From Atriophallophorus winterbourni (taxonomy: Eukaryota > Platyhelminthes > Trematoda > Plagiorchiida > Microphallidae): a DNA stretch of 64,000 nt. How positions within the stretch are numbered: the first letter of the stretch is position 1; each line of letters starts with the position of its first letter. The notes beneath the pieces were generated by a model. That model had not been told where the DNA came from. It worked only from the letters and a program-made list of their open reading frames with translations, and did no database searches. Location of the stretch: positions 48,203-112,202 of the forward strand of contig JACCGJ010016190.1 in assembly GCA_013407085.1 (NCBI GenBank), written 5' to 3'. Made by a program: the position numbers and the translations under genes. Positions 44,526-56,876 of this stretch are shown here, one piece after another.

Positions 44526-47500
44526 ATCACTGATTATAGATTCAGCACTAGCACACAAGTCACAACGTTGATTTTGATAACGTAGAAGTGATTGAAAGTG
44601 ATAAGACGATGAGTATACCATACAAGAGACGACTTCACGCTGAGGCGTTTGAGATAATAAAGGCCGGTAAGAATGCAATAAGGTAAATGATGCCGATATT
44701 TCCGCAATCTGGCTTCCGGTTCTGCAGCGGATAAACTTCAACCTGCGTGACCCCTAGTGTACGCACCGGTTACGATATCGAGCTATTCTGCCTGCAGATG
44801 TCCATCACGCCTTCCATGATCAAAAAGATTTAAGGGATTATCCTGGTGATGGTTCGTCAGTTGATATTGATCACGCTTGTCGATCTTAATGAGCCCTGCA
44901 CCGACCATGGCTTGCGCAGTATCTTAGCCAGCTTAGGATTGGCCAAGTGAATGGAATTTAAACTCTATTCGTACTGATGCCCTTGGGCTGACGAAGCTTC
45001 TGAGTCAGAAGCGAAAGGTTGCCATTAAAATACTCTAATTATTTCATTACACATTTTCTTTTTTCATGACTAAAATTGAGTTGTATTAAAATATTAAATA
45101 TAAACAAAAATTTGTCAGTTGCGGTGCTGAGAGCTATATTGCGGACATTTCTGCCACATCTGCCTTGTTGATTTTTACTGCCTTTGCATGCAAGTGATCA
45201 CATAAAATAGAATTATACAAAATGTAAAAGACTAAATGTTACGTCGCTGCACAGGTTTTCAAGGTCCACACTGTGGCCGGTGTATAACATATATTCAGTT
45301 GAATCTGATTAGAGCCTGATAACCAGTCTCGTTTTGTAGACGTTTCTTTACGCGATTCTTGTGCGTTTCAATCCTAGAATGAAGTTTCTTGACTGCCTGT
45401 CATCTGTACACTGCTCATACCAATTGCTTTCGGATTTCTACGCATATTTCATCACCCGATTTGGCCGCAAGTATTCAGTCATCCTGTGATAATTTTGGTC
45501 TAAAATTTATGACACATTGTGCTTTCCCTGAGCATTTTCCGGCAGTGATAATCACGGATGGGTAAATCTAACAGCAGAAACACAAAAGCAAATCAATGAA
45601 CGATCAGCACAAAATCAGCTGATGCTGCACACAAAGAATGACATGTCGTAAAGGGATAATTCTTGTAACAGTAGATTCGTCGCAGCTAAATTACAGATAG
45701 ATATCCAAGAATCACACAGATCAGATGAAAAGTATGAAAGTTTTGTCAAAAAGTGTCGGAACTAAAAATAATCCAACAGCGCGCCACGTACTTCAATGAA
45801 CTTATATCGACCAGTCTATCTACCGCGACATGCTGCCTTAATGCCTTAATCGTACATTTTCTATGCAGGCGTGAAGTCTACTGACTGAGTGGTCTGCTTA
45901 TGTTGTCAATGTGTATTGTTCTCTTTCTACATTATACATCCCATTAACGCTTATTCTCAGTTTTCTCAGCCACTATTTTGTTTGACAACCATGAGGAACA
46001 TTAGTGAATGCATCGGTTCAGTTCAGAAATAAGCGTTAATATTTTACATAATATAAAATAACGCTAAACAAGGTTATGCTTGTATGCCAACTGTTATATA
46101 GGGTTCGTACAACAAACCAGACACAGAATCACAAAGTGATACATCTTATGCATCTTTTGTTTTCGGGCAGGGAATTGAACAAAAATAATGTTCCATTGAG
46201 AAAACTTTCGAGATTTAAACAATTTCACCTTATTCTGCAGTTGAGGAGGATACATGAGGTAATGAATCTTGAAATATTTTCCTATTCGGATGTAGCCCAC
46301 GTTCATCTTGACCTCAATGACGTAAAAACCCTTTCACATGGATCAGAAGGTTAACTCAAAGTGAATTAGAGTTTACGCAAACGTTTAAATCGAATAATCA
46401 GTGATATCATCATACTGCTCAAAAATGTAATTCCATTTAGCTAGAAATTCCGCTTGTAAGTTAAAGTCTCGTTAGCTAAAATGTTGAAGCCAAATATTTC
46501 AACGTTTCGGGAAAAAGACTCAAATCCACCTTTATTAAGCTGCCTACTAAGTATTCCGTTGTACAAGCCGAACATAAGATCTGATGTTCTAGATGAATAT
46601 GAATCTTTTCATTAATGAATATTCATAAGTCATGTCAAACATTTAAGACTCCCGTCTATCACATGTTTGCATGAAGCATGTAGTTTGAACCAGCAGACCA
46701 ATATGAGACCGAATTTTTTAATTTAATTGTCAGCCTCAAAACTCTCGCAAAACGGATTTTGTCATGAAACATCTGTCTCATTCCTATTCAACTACCTCTG
46801 CAATCCTCTTTATCGTTTGCATGTATGCCAAAAATGTCGGGCAGAATTAAGTCATTTATCGATAAATTCAAGTTCAATATTCATTCACCTGTTAATTCTA
46901 TTGACACTGAGTCAATAACAATGAGCTAGCAAATATTGATGATACCACTTATTTGAACTTTTAATTTATTGCAATTTTGAATTTATAATAACGAATCCAG
47001 CTCCTTTATTTGACGCTTTTGACTACAAACACCTCCATTCAATTACACTGGTTAGACTCTGAAGTTTTAATGGTCAATAATTGGTTTGTTTCCTATTGAT
47101 AAGCAATCATGCATGGTAACCCACATCGTTCCTCATCCCGAAATAAACATCAACATTAAACTATTTTTTTCAATTTTACAACCGAATGTGGTTAAAGTAA
47201 CCATTCTTGGTTAAGATAATGCACACGGAACAAAATCTCACTGTCTCTATCTGATGAGTAATGCCAAAATGGAGCGACAGTGTTGGTGTATTGCAGGGGA
47301 ATTGTAAATAATTATTTACTGCTAAATATTTTTTTCGAACAAGATTAACTGAAGAGATATCTGAATGATTTTTTATAAAAATTACTGCAGTACAATGCAG
47401 CAGTACGAACGATGTCTATTATTAGATCCGAGTAAAAATAGAATGGAATCGAATGTGGATTTAATTGTGTGGTTGAAAATAATAGTATGAAAACATTTGT

Positions 47501-48355
47501 TACAAAGCTCTGCTGTTCACGTGCAATATCTTCCTGATCACATTCGGCGATGCATCTCGCAGATTCTTCAAAACACATTCAGTGCCATCATTACCACTTA
47601 TACAGAAAACAATAATTGCAAAAGTTATATTTCCGGAAATTACATTTTTTCCTTTGATTGAGCTACAAGAAAGAAATATGGCAATTGGAAAATGGGTTGC
47701 CGTATTTATCCTACAAATGCAATATAATGTGGCACTCTGCGGTGTATGTTAATAATAGCACCAAATAAAAACCTAAAGAAGAATTTCCAATTTTTCATAT
47801 ATTCGGTGAAAATCCACTTAGATCCACGCGCAAAAATCCAATGTGAGCTATTCATGCTGGTATGTATCAAACAAAATAAAAATGTCAAACATTACAGAGC
47901 TAAAATCGATTTCAGTGAAGTAATATTATCGTTATATTACCCCAGTTTAGTTCACTTACTCAATCAAAGGATGTTTACCGAAAAAAGGTGCATTTTAGCT
48001 TTTTCCTAATTATTTATTCACGTTTATTCAATATACTACGTTCGTTCATTATGGAGAACTTATTACATTCGCTAAACGTTGTTTGAACACCAACAAAAAG
48101 CTCAATCTGGTTACAATTATTATACAATGAATCTCACATCAGATTTGGGAATAAATGTGTTATTTTGGTCTTACTTTTTCGATATTTCTGGGAAGAAATT
48201 TAAAGTTTAAGTAATATTGATTGATTAGTTTGAGAAATTTCCGTTGTGAATTATTTCTGGAGTTAATGCGAAATCATTTATTTTATAAACATATATATAT
48301 ATATATATATTCAATTGTTCACAAATGATATATAAAGTCTCTCTTTTCGTATGAA
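44526..48355. other. Spacer, no supported gene
   Basis: 44530-45880 is somewhat less AT-rich and may be old repeat sequence, including a CTGACGAAGCTTCTG motif near 44990. 46070-46160 holds a reverse-strand piece of the 241-bp repeat family (TATATAGGGTTCG, ATCACAAAGTGAT). 46160-48290 shows only short chance frames. A TA run is at 48290-48312. Confidence 0.45.
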
Positions 48356-48359
48356 ACAT

Positions 48360-49290
48360 GATGCACCTCAACGCGTTGAGGAACATTTATCCGGGAATAT
48401 GGACCTGGGTTACGCCAAAATTCGGGACTACCTCAGTGATTAGACGGAACTTCGACCGTCTCCGAAACCTGAATTCCGTCAAGAACCCGGTGTGACCAAA
48501 AAACGCTCACCCCGGGTTAAAGGGCGACGTTTTGACGATGCTTGCAGGTAGGCGTCGGATATACCAAATTTGGGTAGTAAGATGTGCTGTAGGGTTCTTG
48601 TGCGGTTCCAAGTTTGGCATGGCCCCGAAGGTTTTGGGAAAAAGCTCCCAATTCTAAAACTGCTCTAATGGCACGCGTATCATATAACTCTTACAACCAA
48701 GTCCAGCTCCTGTCCTGCACGCGTGGTCCTGTGTGACCGGGCAGAGCTGCATCTACTGACAGGAGAAAGGGTGAAGGCGGTTGACGGCACCTAAAAACCA
48801 ACATGCTTCGGACAAGTGGAGCTCGTTATTCCACAATGTCGGGCCACCTAGGTGAAGCAAAACCCTTATCTCATACCACCACTGCATTATTGGAACATCC
48901 AATCACGGAAAAGGCTTCAAGAGTCAATCTCGAGGAAAAATCCGGAGCCGGAGTCTCGTTAGGCAGTCTGAAGTTGTATTCAAAGTCGTACTGCCAACTC
49001 CTGCGACGGCATCGTTGTCCAAACGTATCAGCCTAGCTGTTTCTTTGCTTCCAGTGGTTTCGGGGACAGGGAGCACTTGCTGGATGGGCAACAGCTAGTT
49101 CTCCTTATTAAACTGTCCTGGCGTACATCTCAACGAACCAAAGAAGAAGACACTGTATTCTGCTTCTGCGGATAATAACCCGGGTTACAAACTATGGCTC
49201 GACTGGCGTAGAGCTCATCGTCTAGGGCTGCTTCCGACGTTAAGAGAGACTTTCGGGTCTCATTGAACGGGTGCCGCAACATTGTCAGTT
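48360..49290 (+). mobile_element. RTE element D, 5'-UTR fragment only
   Basis: Plus-strand match to the RTE 5' UTR (CAGCTCCTGTCCTGCACGCG; GCATCGTTGTCCAAACGTAT) with about 290 bp of additional sequence upstream, possibly closer to the true 5' end of the family. It ends near 49290 with no ORF. Confidence 0.7.
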
Positions 49291-49407
49291 TACCAGAAGA
49301 CACTAAATATTTGTCACAAAAGCGGTAAATTAATAATTATCCTTTAAAGTGATATGAATAAATAAGTATATTATTTATTTCCCCCATTCTTTTTATCTTT
49401 TATTTAG

Positions 49408-49529
49408 CTATGGAAATTCGAAGCACGCCTCGATGCAAGTACATCATTTTCGCACACCTTCAAACTTGTAATCTTTCGATCGTAAACAACATGAGCATAG
49501 CACAGAAACTTTTCTATTTAACAGTTTAA
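49408..49529 (+). CDS. Candidate last exon of the MEG
   Basis: A very strong acceptor (long pyrimidine tract, CTTTTATTTAG) is followed by a phase-1-compatible frame: with exon 11's T the split codon is TCT, then 39 codons starting MEIRSTPRCKY and a TAA at 49527. Joining it would give a protein of 172 residues with a C-terminal tail containing two Cys. No close AATAAA signal is visible, and it lies 18 kb from exon 11. Confidence 0.4.
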
Positions 49530-52500
49530 AATGGATAACTAAAAAAATATGTGAAATTCTGAAGGAACCTCCACAAGAAATACTTGCCGGAAATGTTTTT
49601 GTGTATTCTGAGTCTTATTTTACACAACCACCTAATATGCGCACCGATGGTGATTGAACAATCTTGGCCCTGTACAGATGCAATTGCAAATTGAATAGAT
49701 AGATGCTTTCCGAAAAATCTATCAATATGATGAAAATAATGACTTACGGTTTTCTTTATTTGTGGAATATCGCTCCTTACTACTTATTCTGCGTAGATGT
49801 TTTACATCATTTGTTCATAATTATCGAAGTCGCCATTAATGACACAGCTGGTTCCAATGATTAATCAGATATTTTTCACCTATAGTGAACAATTTTGGCT
49901 AAAAAAATTTGTTTCATTTTTTATTGTATTCGGTTTGGTGCTTTGAGCTCGAATAGATTTACCTATAGTGCTTGGGATGATTCATGACATGTTTTGAAGA
50001 GTAGTATAGTGACTTGTTGCACTAATTTTGCATAAGTTTGGCATTATTCAGCCAAGTTTATGTTATAATTTTACATTCAGATGATATAAGAGGATTGCGA
50101 ATGTTTTGAAGCGCGATTTTTGAAATATTAAGGCAAGCTCGTATTAGGGTGGGATGTCAAACACTGGAATGCTATTAGATTCGCAGAAAATATTGTGTAT
50201 TCAATTGTGTTCTGAGAAAATCGACATATTGAATAATATAGGGAAGATCTTTGTCAATATCATGCAACAACATCGATATGTTGCAACCTGGATTAGTGAC
50301 TATACAGATAAATTGATTGCAGCCAATTTGGTTTAAAAACATTATTGATACTACTTACTTTCGTATTACTCAAATTTCTGAAACGGTAGAAACATGAAAG
50401 TCCAATGATTCATTTGACCGCATAACTCTTTTCAATTAGCATAACTTAAACTCTCAACATTGTACTCTTTTGACACTTAAGACATTAATTAATTATGGAT
50501 TAATGTTATATATTTATCGCAAATTTCAGTACGAACAATGTTTTTCAGGAACAATAAGGAATTTAACAAAATTTTATCCTCGATTACCAAAACTTTAATA
50601 AGCTTACAAAACAGCTAACATAGTTTACTTCGGTTCTAGAATGTTACTTTATTGCTAGCTAGATAACACAAAATTGTAGGCTTACTTGTTGGGATCTGTG
50701 GAATAATGTGGTTTTCTAATTATATTTAGAACAATTCGACACGGTTAAGTCTCTCGGTGAAGTATAGACTCAAAATTTATAACTTAAAAACTATTTCCAT
50801 GCTCACCAGATTTGGTTTCCGTTGCTCTGTTAAACAATAACCAAATTCATTGTTGAAAGTTTTGTGTATGAAAATAAGTATGAAAATGAAAAGCAAAAGT
50901 CTAAGACTTTATTTTCGAACCGTAATGTTACTCGATTTTCGAATTCTAATTTTAAATTGCATTTACAGATCGTAAAGTATACCTATACAACGATTTAGCG
51001 TGGTAAAAGTTCAAATAAAGCTCAATTCCAGTTGAATTTCTATTCTTAAATGTTTTTCGGAATTAAAATAATCAAATATTTTCGTGCTAGAGGTAACATA
51101 ATTAATAAGAGTATCGTTATTTTCATACTACTCTCCTTTTTCTAATACTAATCTAGGACTGACAAACTGAATTTGTGAATCAGTATTGCGGCAAAAGATA
51201 TTACAAGTATACTAAAAATATTAAATTTTGAATATATCATTTGGTTAACTTGTTGAAAAGCAGACAGATTTGTTTCCCAATACTCTCAAAGAATGACAAA
51301 TAATAAAATATTAAAAAGGAAAATTCATTACTTCACTGTACAAAAGCCACAGACAAAAATAATAAATATGTTTTATAAGATGATTTCATATTCAAGGTTC
51401 GTTTAACAAATACTCCTAGTATGTTGGTGAAATAAAAGTTTTTCGGTATCTGCAATTGCTATTGGCGAACTGCGAGAAAACTATGGGGAAGGTTAACTGC
51501 AGATAGTGTGCTCATCAAAAGGACATTTGTATTTGCATGTTTTCGAAACATTGATCACTATAATTTTTAGAGAACGTTGATACAAATGTTTTTTTTTAAT
51601 TTTGTAAAAATGTAATGAAAACAGAGTCGATTAATTCCCCTTACTTTCTTTTTTTATCTGAAACGCGCAACGTAATCTCATAGATTATGAAACTTCAAAT
51701 TTGGCTCACGTGATGCATCAAACATGTGATATATTTATGCATATCAAATAAGATCAATAGAAAATAGATTAATCGTTGTTAGCTGAAATTCTCAACTAAG
51801 AAACAGAATTGTGCAGTGACCCATTGTCATGTCTTCAGCATCATTCTTCTTTATAAAATTTTCCGATTTATTATCGGTAAATAATATTAAATAAATAATA
51901 AATATTCAGTTTAATAATTCAATAGTAACCGGTAGATCAAATAAATCATTTTAAAATGTAATGAAAGATTAAGAAAACTGCATTTCTATTTCGGTTTCAT
52001 AAGTCCATTTTCGTGGCTGAAGTAACAGTCTTCGTATATCCCCAAGCTATTGTTCACGCAATAATTGAACTAATTAGAGATTAGTGCAAAAAACATACCA
52101 ACAGTGCTTGGGGCCGCTTCAGAAGCTGAGGCTGAAAAAATACAAGATCGTTTTAATAAACATTTTCGGGTTTGACTACGTAATGCTAATACATGTAAAA
52201 TTGAATACCGTGGTCTCCTTAATACACTATTCCATCTAGAGTAAGATATGTTTGTTAAATGATGTTAAATATTACCATAAGCAAAAAGGGAGTGAAGTTG
52301 AAATGTACTCACGATAACTAGTAACATGAGTACTCACTGTCCACATAATGTGTTATTTTTTGAAATTATCATTGAGGTATATGATTAATAACATTACACA
52401 TTTGAAGGTAGGCGAATGGTTGATTTTTACATTTTTTGAATTTGGCTTCCGAATTACTAATAAATTTGCGAATATTCCACATCTTGCATTCTCACGAAAT

Positions 52501-52599
52501 ATGGTAGTGCTGACACCGCACCAACAGTATAAAGAACACAAATCGGCAATTTATTGTAATCTCGTTACCAACGTGGATAGAGAATTAAGCAGTCACTGA
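49530..52599. other. AT-rich, no gene seen
   Basis: Could include the MEG 3' UTR if 49408 is its last exon. Short frames only (for example 50154-50336). An AATAAA occurs at 51302, far downstream. Confidence 0.45.
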
Positions 52600-52995
52600 C
52601 TAGACTTTGATTGTGCACTCTCAGGCACAGGCGAAATCGAGTGTCCTAATCCTGACATACCGGATAATCCATAGGCGGTCCCACCCCCTTAGACACCTCT
52701 TTAGAATTGGTTCCAATTTAACGACCCGCAGTCACAATCTGACCCTTCAAATCCCACATTCCCGATTAAACAATCGCCTTAGCTTTTTACGCAGTTCGTG
52801 TTTTTGCTTTTTGCGGAACATAATAGGGCCAGAAATTGTTTCCCCAGTTTACTGAAATCCCTTAGTGACTCGCTCTTACACACAAACCTGGAAAACGAAT
52901 TATCCAAACATATATTTGCCGTCGAAAATCTCATGTTTCCATGTCACAATTGGAATTACTTTTGCTCCTTCTTTGAAACACATGGACGCCAACAT
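52600..52995 (+). mobile_element. CR1-like C-terminal fragment (plus)
   Basis: Frames 52607-52855 and 52798-52998 read LILTYRIIHRRSHPLRHLFR and LTLQIPHSRLNNRLSFLRS, matching the CR1-like C-terminus seen at 37780 and 34594. Joined by a frameshift; inactive. Confidence 0.62.
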
Positions 52996-55900
52996 TAAAG
53001 TAACGATTTGTTAAAATTTTATACGTATATCCTATGGTATCGTGCAGCTATTTGCTTTTTACGCCATAAATCTAAAATCTTAATTGATTCACATCCAATA
53101 CGAAAGACAGGTCACTGGCTTTCCATGCATTAATCCAGTTTCGAATCGATCCGCGTCGGATATTGAAATATTGTTGTTGTTGCTTGTTGATGAAATATTT
53201 CAGTACAAATGGTTAAACTAGTATTTTATCGATACATACAAAATAATAGAATTTGAATGCATGTTAACAATTGCATAATGTGTTCAGTTTAACTGACCTC
53301 CCGGTACTCCTGTCGATTGGGCTTCGAAAATCAAAGAAAAATCCTGGATAATTTGCATGAAAGTTCATATAAAATAAAGAGTTATATATATATGTATGTA
53401 TATATATGAATTAGCTATATCAAATTATGTTAGCAAAATATTCGCCTCAACGATTGATACGTAAAATCATGCATATTATTTAATCTGTTAAAAATTACCC
53501 GGCTTGCTTGCATCCTGAATCTCAATGACGAATTTCTTTCCCGATTATTCAAGAATCAAAAAGCCTTTTAGTCTAACGATGGTTCATGGTTAAAAAATTC
53601 GAGCATTTTGCATACAGAATATTTGGTGAAGAATTTCGTAAGTTTGAGGTAAAGCTAATGATTGTCTAACGGTTTGTTTCACATACCTAAAGGTACTATC
53701 AGAATTAAACTGGAAAAACTATTAGCATATAATCAGAAGTTTAATTCAAATTATATGCAACGAATAGACGAATGCTATGTTTATTGTGATGACACAGAAC
53801 TCATCCGATTCGTCAAAAATCCCAAGCTTAACATGTTTCATGCCTTATTTTTGAAATGGTATTTGAACGTGAAGTTGAAGCGCAGGATGATCTAAACGTA
53901 CATAATCCGTGGCTTCAAAGTATATGTTACTGCTCGATAGAATGTAACATCGTGCAAACAAACTCACCAACGTTTCCCGCATTTATTGCACGATTCAAAT
54001 GCAATGGATGAGTTTTCACCCATCACCTAAAGGGAGCTTCGAGAGTCATGTGATTATTTCCTACAAAATATTACATATTTCGAAGAATCTGTTTTAATGT
54101 TTATTTGAAATTGGTGAATTATGGCATACACACATACCTATCAACATTACATACTACTCATTCGCGTCTATAGTGTTGCTGTAACACATTTATTTTGTAA
54201 GCATTGCATTGGATTGTGCCCCTGGAATTATTGTTACGCTTCCAATGTCGTGAGATTCATTCGAAATAAGGATACCTATTTGTTGCCAAGCGATTTTTGT
54301 CGCGGCTATATATAACAATAATTGGTATTAATTAGGAAATATCCTTCTTCCAAACACTGATCTTTGTTATTCTATGATGATTTCGGCGCCAAATACTTTA
54401 TGCCAGCATAACCTGTTCAATCTAGAATCTTGCAACGTGGAATGCCTAGACAGAACTGTCTTGAACTTAGAATTGTTCAAATAGTTGTAGTTTTAGTAGG
54501 AAATCTAGATCAACAAAGCGGTTGAAGGTGAATAAGTTAGTTTAAGTGTGTCACGAATGATTGCTGACAGCGAATTTATTTGGAAATTTAACTTTCATCT
54601 CAAATGGCGAGTTAATTGATATTGGTCTGCAACATCAATACCGATTGGAAAGTTACCCATTAATTTGCTGTAGGCCGCTTCTGATGAGATAATAAAAACC
54701 GATCAGTCAGTTTTCCGATAGATTTTGTTAATAATTGCAATGTATACAGAGTTACAAAAAGGAAAGTTTTCAAAAATATGAAATGTTTGGGAGCAACCGA
54801 ATCAAATTAAGTTATTCTGTTCTCATACATTCAACATTTAAAAAGTCTGAAAATCTCAAGCGCAAGATGTTCGACAGTTAGTAAACACACCATGCCGATT
54901 ATCATTATTGTTTCCACTAACAGTTAAAATTGGCAATACGATTGACAACAGTGTCTCACTACAGTTACCCTATCATTTTCGTAAGGCCTCCAGAAATACC
55001 GTACTGTCTTGTTTGGTAATAAGCATACTATCGCCATAAAAGATGATCACGAGATTTTGAATGATATCCAAAACACGACCCTTCTGCACCACACAAAGCA
55101 TAGAATGCCAAAATGCTAGGATAGGGCAAACGTAAGCCATTATTAATTCCAGTTTGGATTGATTGAACGAATACAGTTCTAGTGACAGCAACTTTGGAAA
55201 CATAATGAAGCCATTCGACCGCTACCTAACGATGTAATTCCCAAATGTCGTTCAAACTAGCTCTAAGTTGTGATATTTTGAGATTGAGTATACAACCTGC
55301 CTACAAATTACACCACATGCAAATATCGTGTATTTCGCAAACAGAAACAGGGAATGACTCAATTATTTCATCATGACATCGCATTTTTTGCAACATGACT
55401 AATTATCTGTTACCGAATTTATTATGTGATTTTGGCGTTCGAAAATATGTTATCCTAAATGAATCAAGTGTTTTAGAATACGATTCGATCCGAGCAAAAT
55501 TGATGCTCCTCAACCAACGATCGTTTCAAATGCTTCTCCGTATTGTGTGGTCTTACGTGAATGTGACATAGTATTAAATTACGAAAATGTTTGTGACAAT
55601 ATCGTTTTTCCAGTGGTAAAAGTCTGCATTAGACCAGAGACGTTATACGCAACGTCATTGAGGAGATTTCGCAGGCGACGAGAACTGGATTTCATTAGCG
55701 GAATTAGAAAAATATATCAACGAACACTCCCAGTCCATCTCGTGAAAACAGATTTATATGGTGACTAGAACTTATATTCCCGACAAGCGTGACCAACGGC
55801 TTGACATTTTGTTTAGAATCTCCAACGGTCTAGAATTATACCCTCAAATATTAGTAGAGGGAACCTTACATATATGAAGGCATCACCGCAGATAATTCCC

Positions 55901-56164
55901 AACCATTCAGCCTTCATCTACTAATATATCGAATCATGCATAAAATGATTTAATCGACGATTTTTCAACACATTCGAATCAAGCTATTTTTGTGAGATGG
56001 ATGATCTCATTGAACCGCTGAATGAACACCTATCTGGGTGATATATTTTAAGGGAATTTGTTTTTCAACCTCGATAATAGCGTAGCGTATTATGCATGCG
56101 ATTTGTGATGTAACTTTGGATTCGTATTTATTAATTCATTAATTCGAGCAAAAACACATACAAT
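52996..56164. other. AT-rich, no gene seen
   Basis: Only short frames without recognisable domains (53662-53895, 54121-54315, 54973-55203, 55547-55768). TA-rich run at 53380-53410. Confidence 0.45.
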
Positions 56165-56490
56165 TATTCTTACATACATGCATGCATACATACATACACA
56201 CATCAATACATAAAAGCATGCATGCAGAGATATATGCATGCATACGTACATACATACATACATACACACACACGTACATTTACATACGTACATACATACA
56301 TACATACATACATACATACATACATACATACATACATACATGCATACATACATATATACATACATGCATACATGCATACATCAATACATAAATGCATGCA
56401 TGCAGAGATATATGCATGCATACGTACATACATATATACATACATACAAAAATACATACATACATATCTATGTACGTACATACATGCATG
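56165..56490. repeat. CATA tetranucleotide microsatellite with embedded repeat
   Basis: About 325 bp of (CATA)n with TGCA and ACGT interruptions. A stretch around GCATGCATGCAGAGATATAT occurs twice (about 56215 and 56395). Open frames on both strands here (poly-Thr/His/Tyr-Ile and Met-Tyr-Val-Cys repeats) are artefacts. Confidence 0.9.
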
Positions 56491-56516
56491 CACTTAATAA
56501 TATGCTAATATCATGA

Positions 56517-56876
56517 ATGTATCAGCCCGCGGCCATCGAAACCAAGAATTATAGTTGGTGTGACTATACTCTGGTTAAGTTTTCTTACAATAATTCATGC
56601 AAAACGCAAATGATGAGCCAGTTATCGTTTTACGCTTTCTGTAAGTCGCTTCTAAATTCGTACATGCTTTTTAGTAGAATGGAGGAAAGCATGCGCTTAG
56701 ATTTAATCAATATTTCTGGTACTAAGTCTCAGCTCGAGGGATTTATTTATATTGAATTTGAATGCAGGCATTCTGAATATTTCTCACTTGCTTCGCTTCT
56801 ACTGAGACATCTTACTGACATATCTAAAATCAAAAACAATTATATTATTTCAATCGTCAACATCAGCATGATATAG
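56517..56876 (+). other. 119-codon open frame, unknown
   Basis: ATG at 56517 to TAG at 56874, directly after the microsatellite. No signal peptide or domain recognised; it includes SQLEGFIYIEFECRHSEYF. In DNA this AT-rich such a length is unusual but possible by chance. There is no neighbour or repeat to test it against. Confidence 0.2.

Noticed and set aside
46218..46235. Possible terminal micro-exon after TTATTCTGCAG
   Set aside because: Good acceptor but stops after four codons; the candidate at 49408 is more convincing.
56090..56497. Several long frames on both strands in the CATA array
   Set aside because: Low-complexity translation of a tetranucleotide repeat, open in several frames at once.
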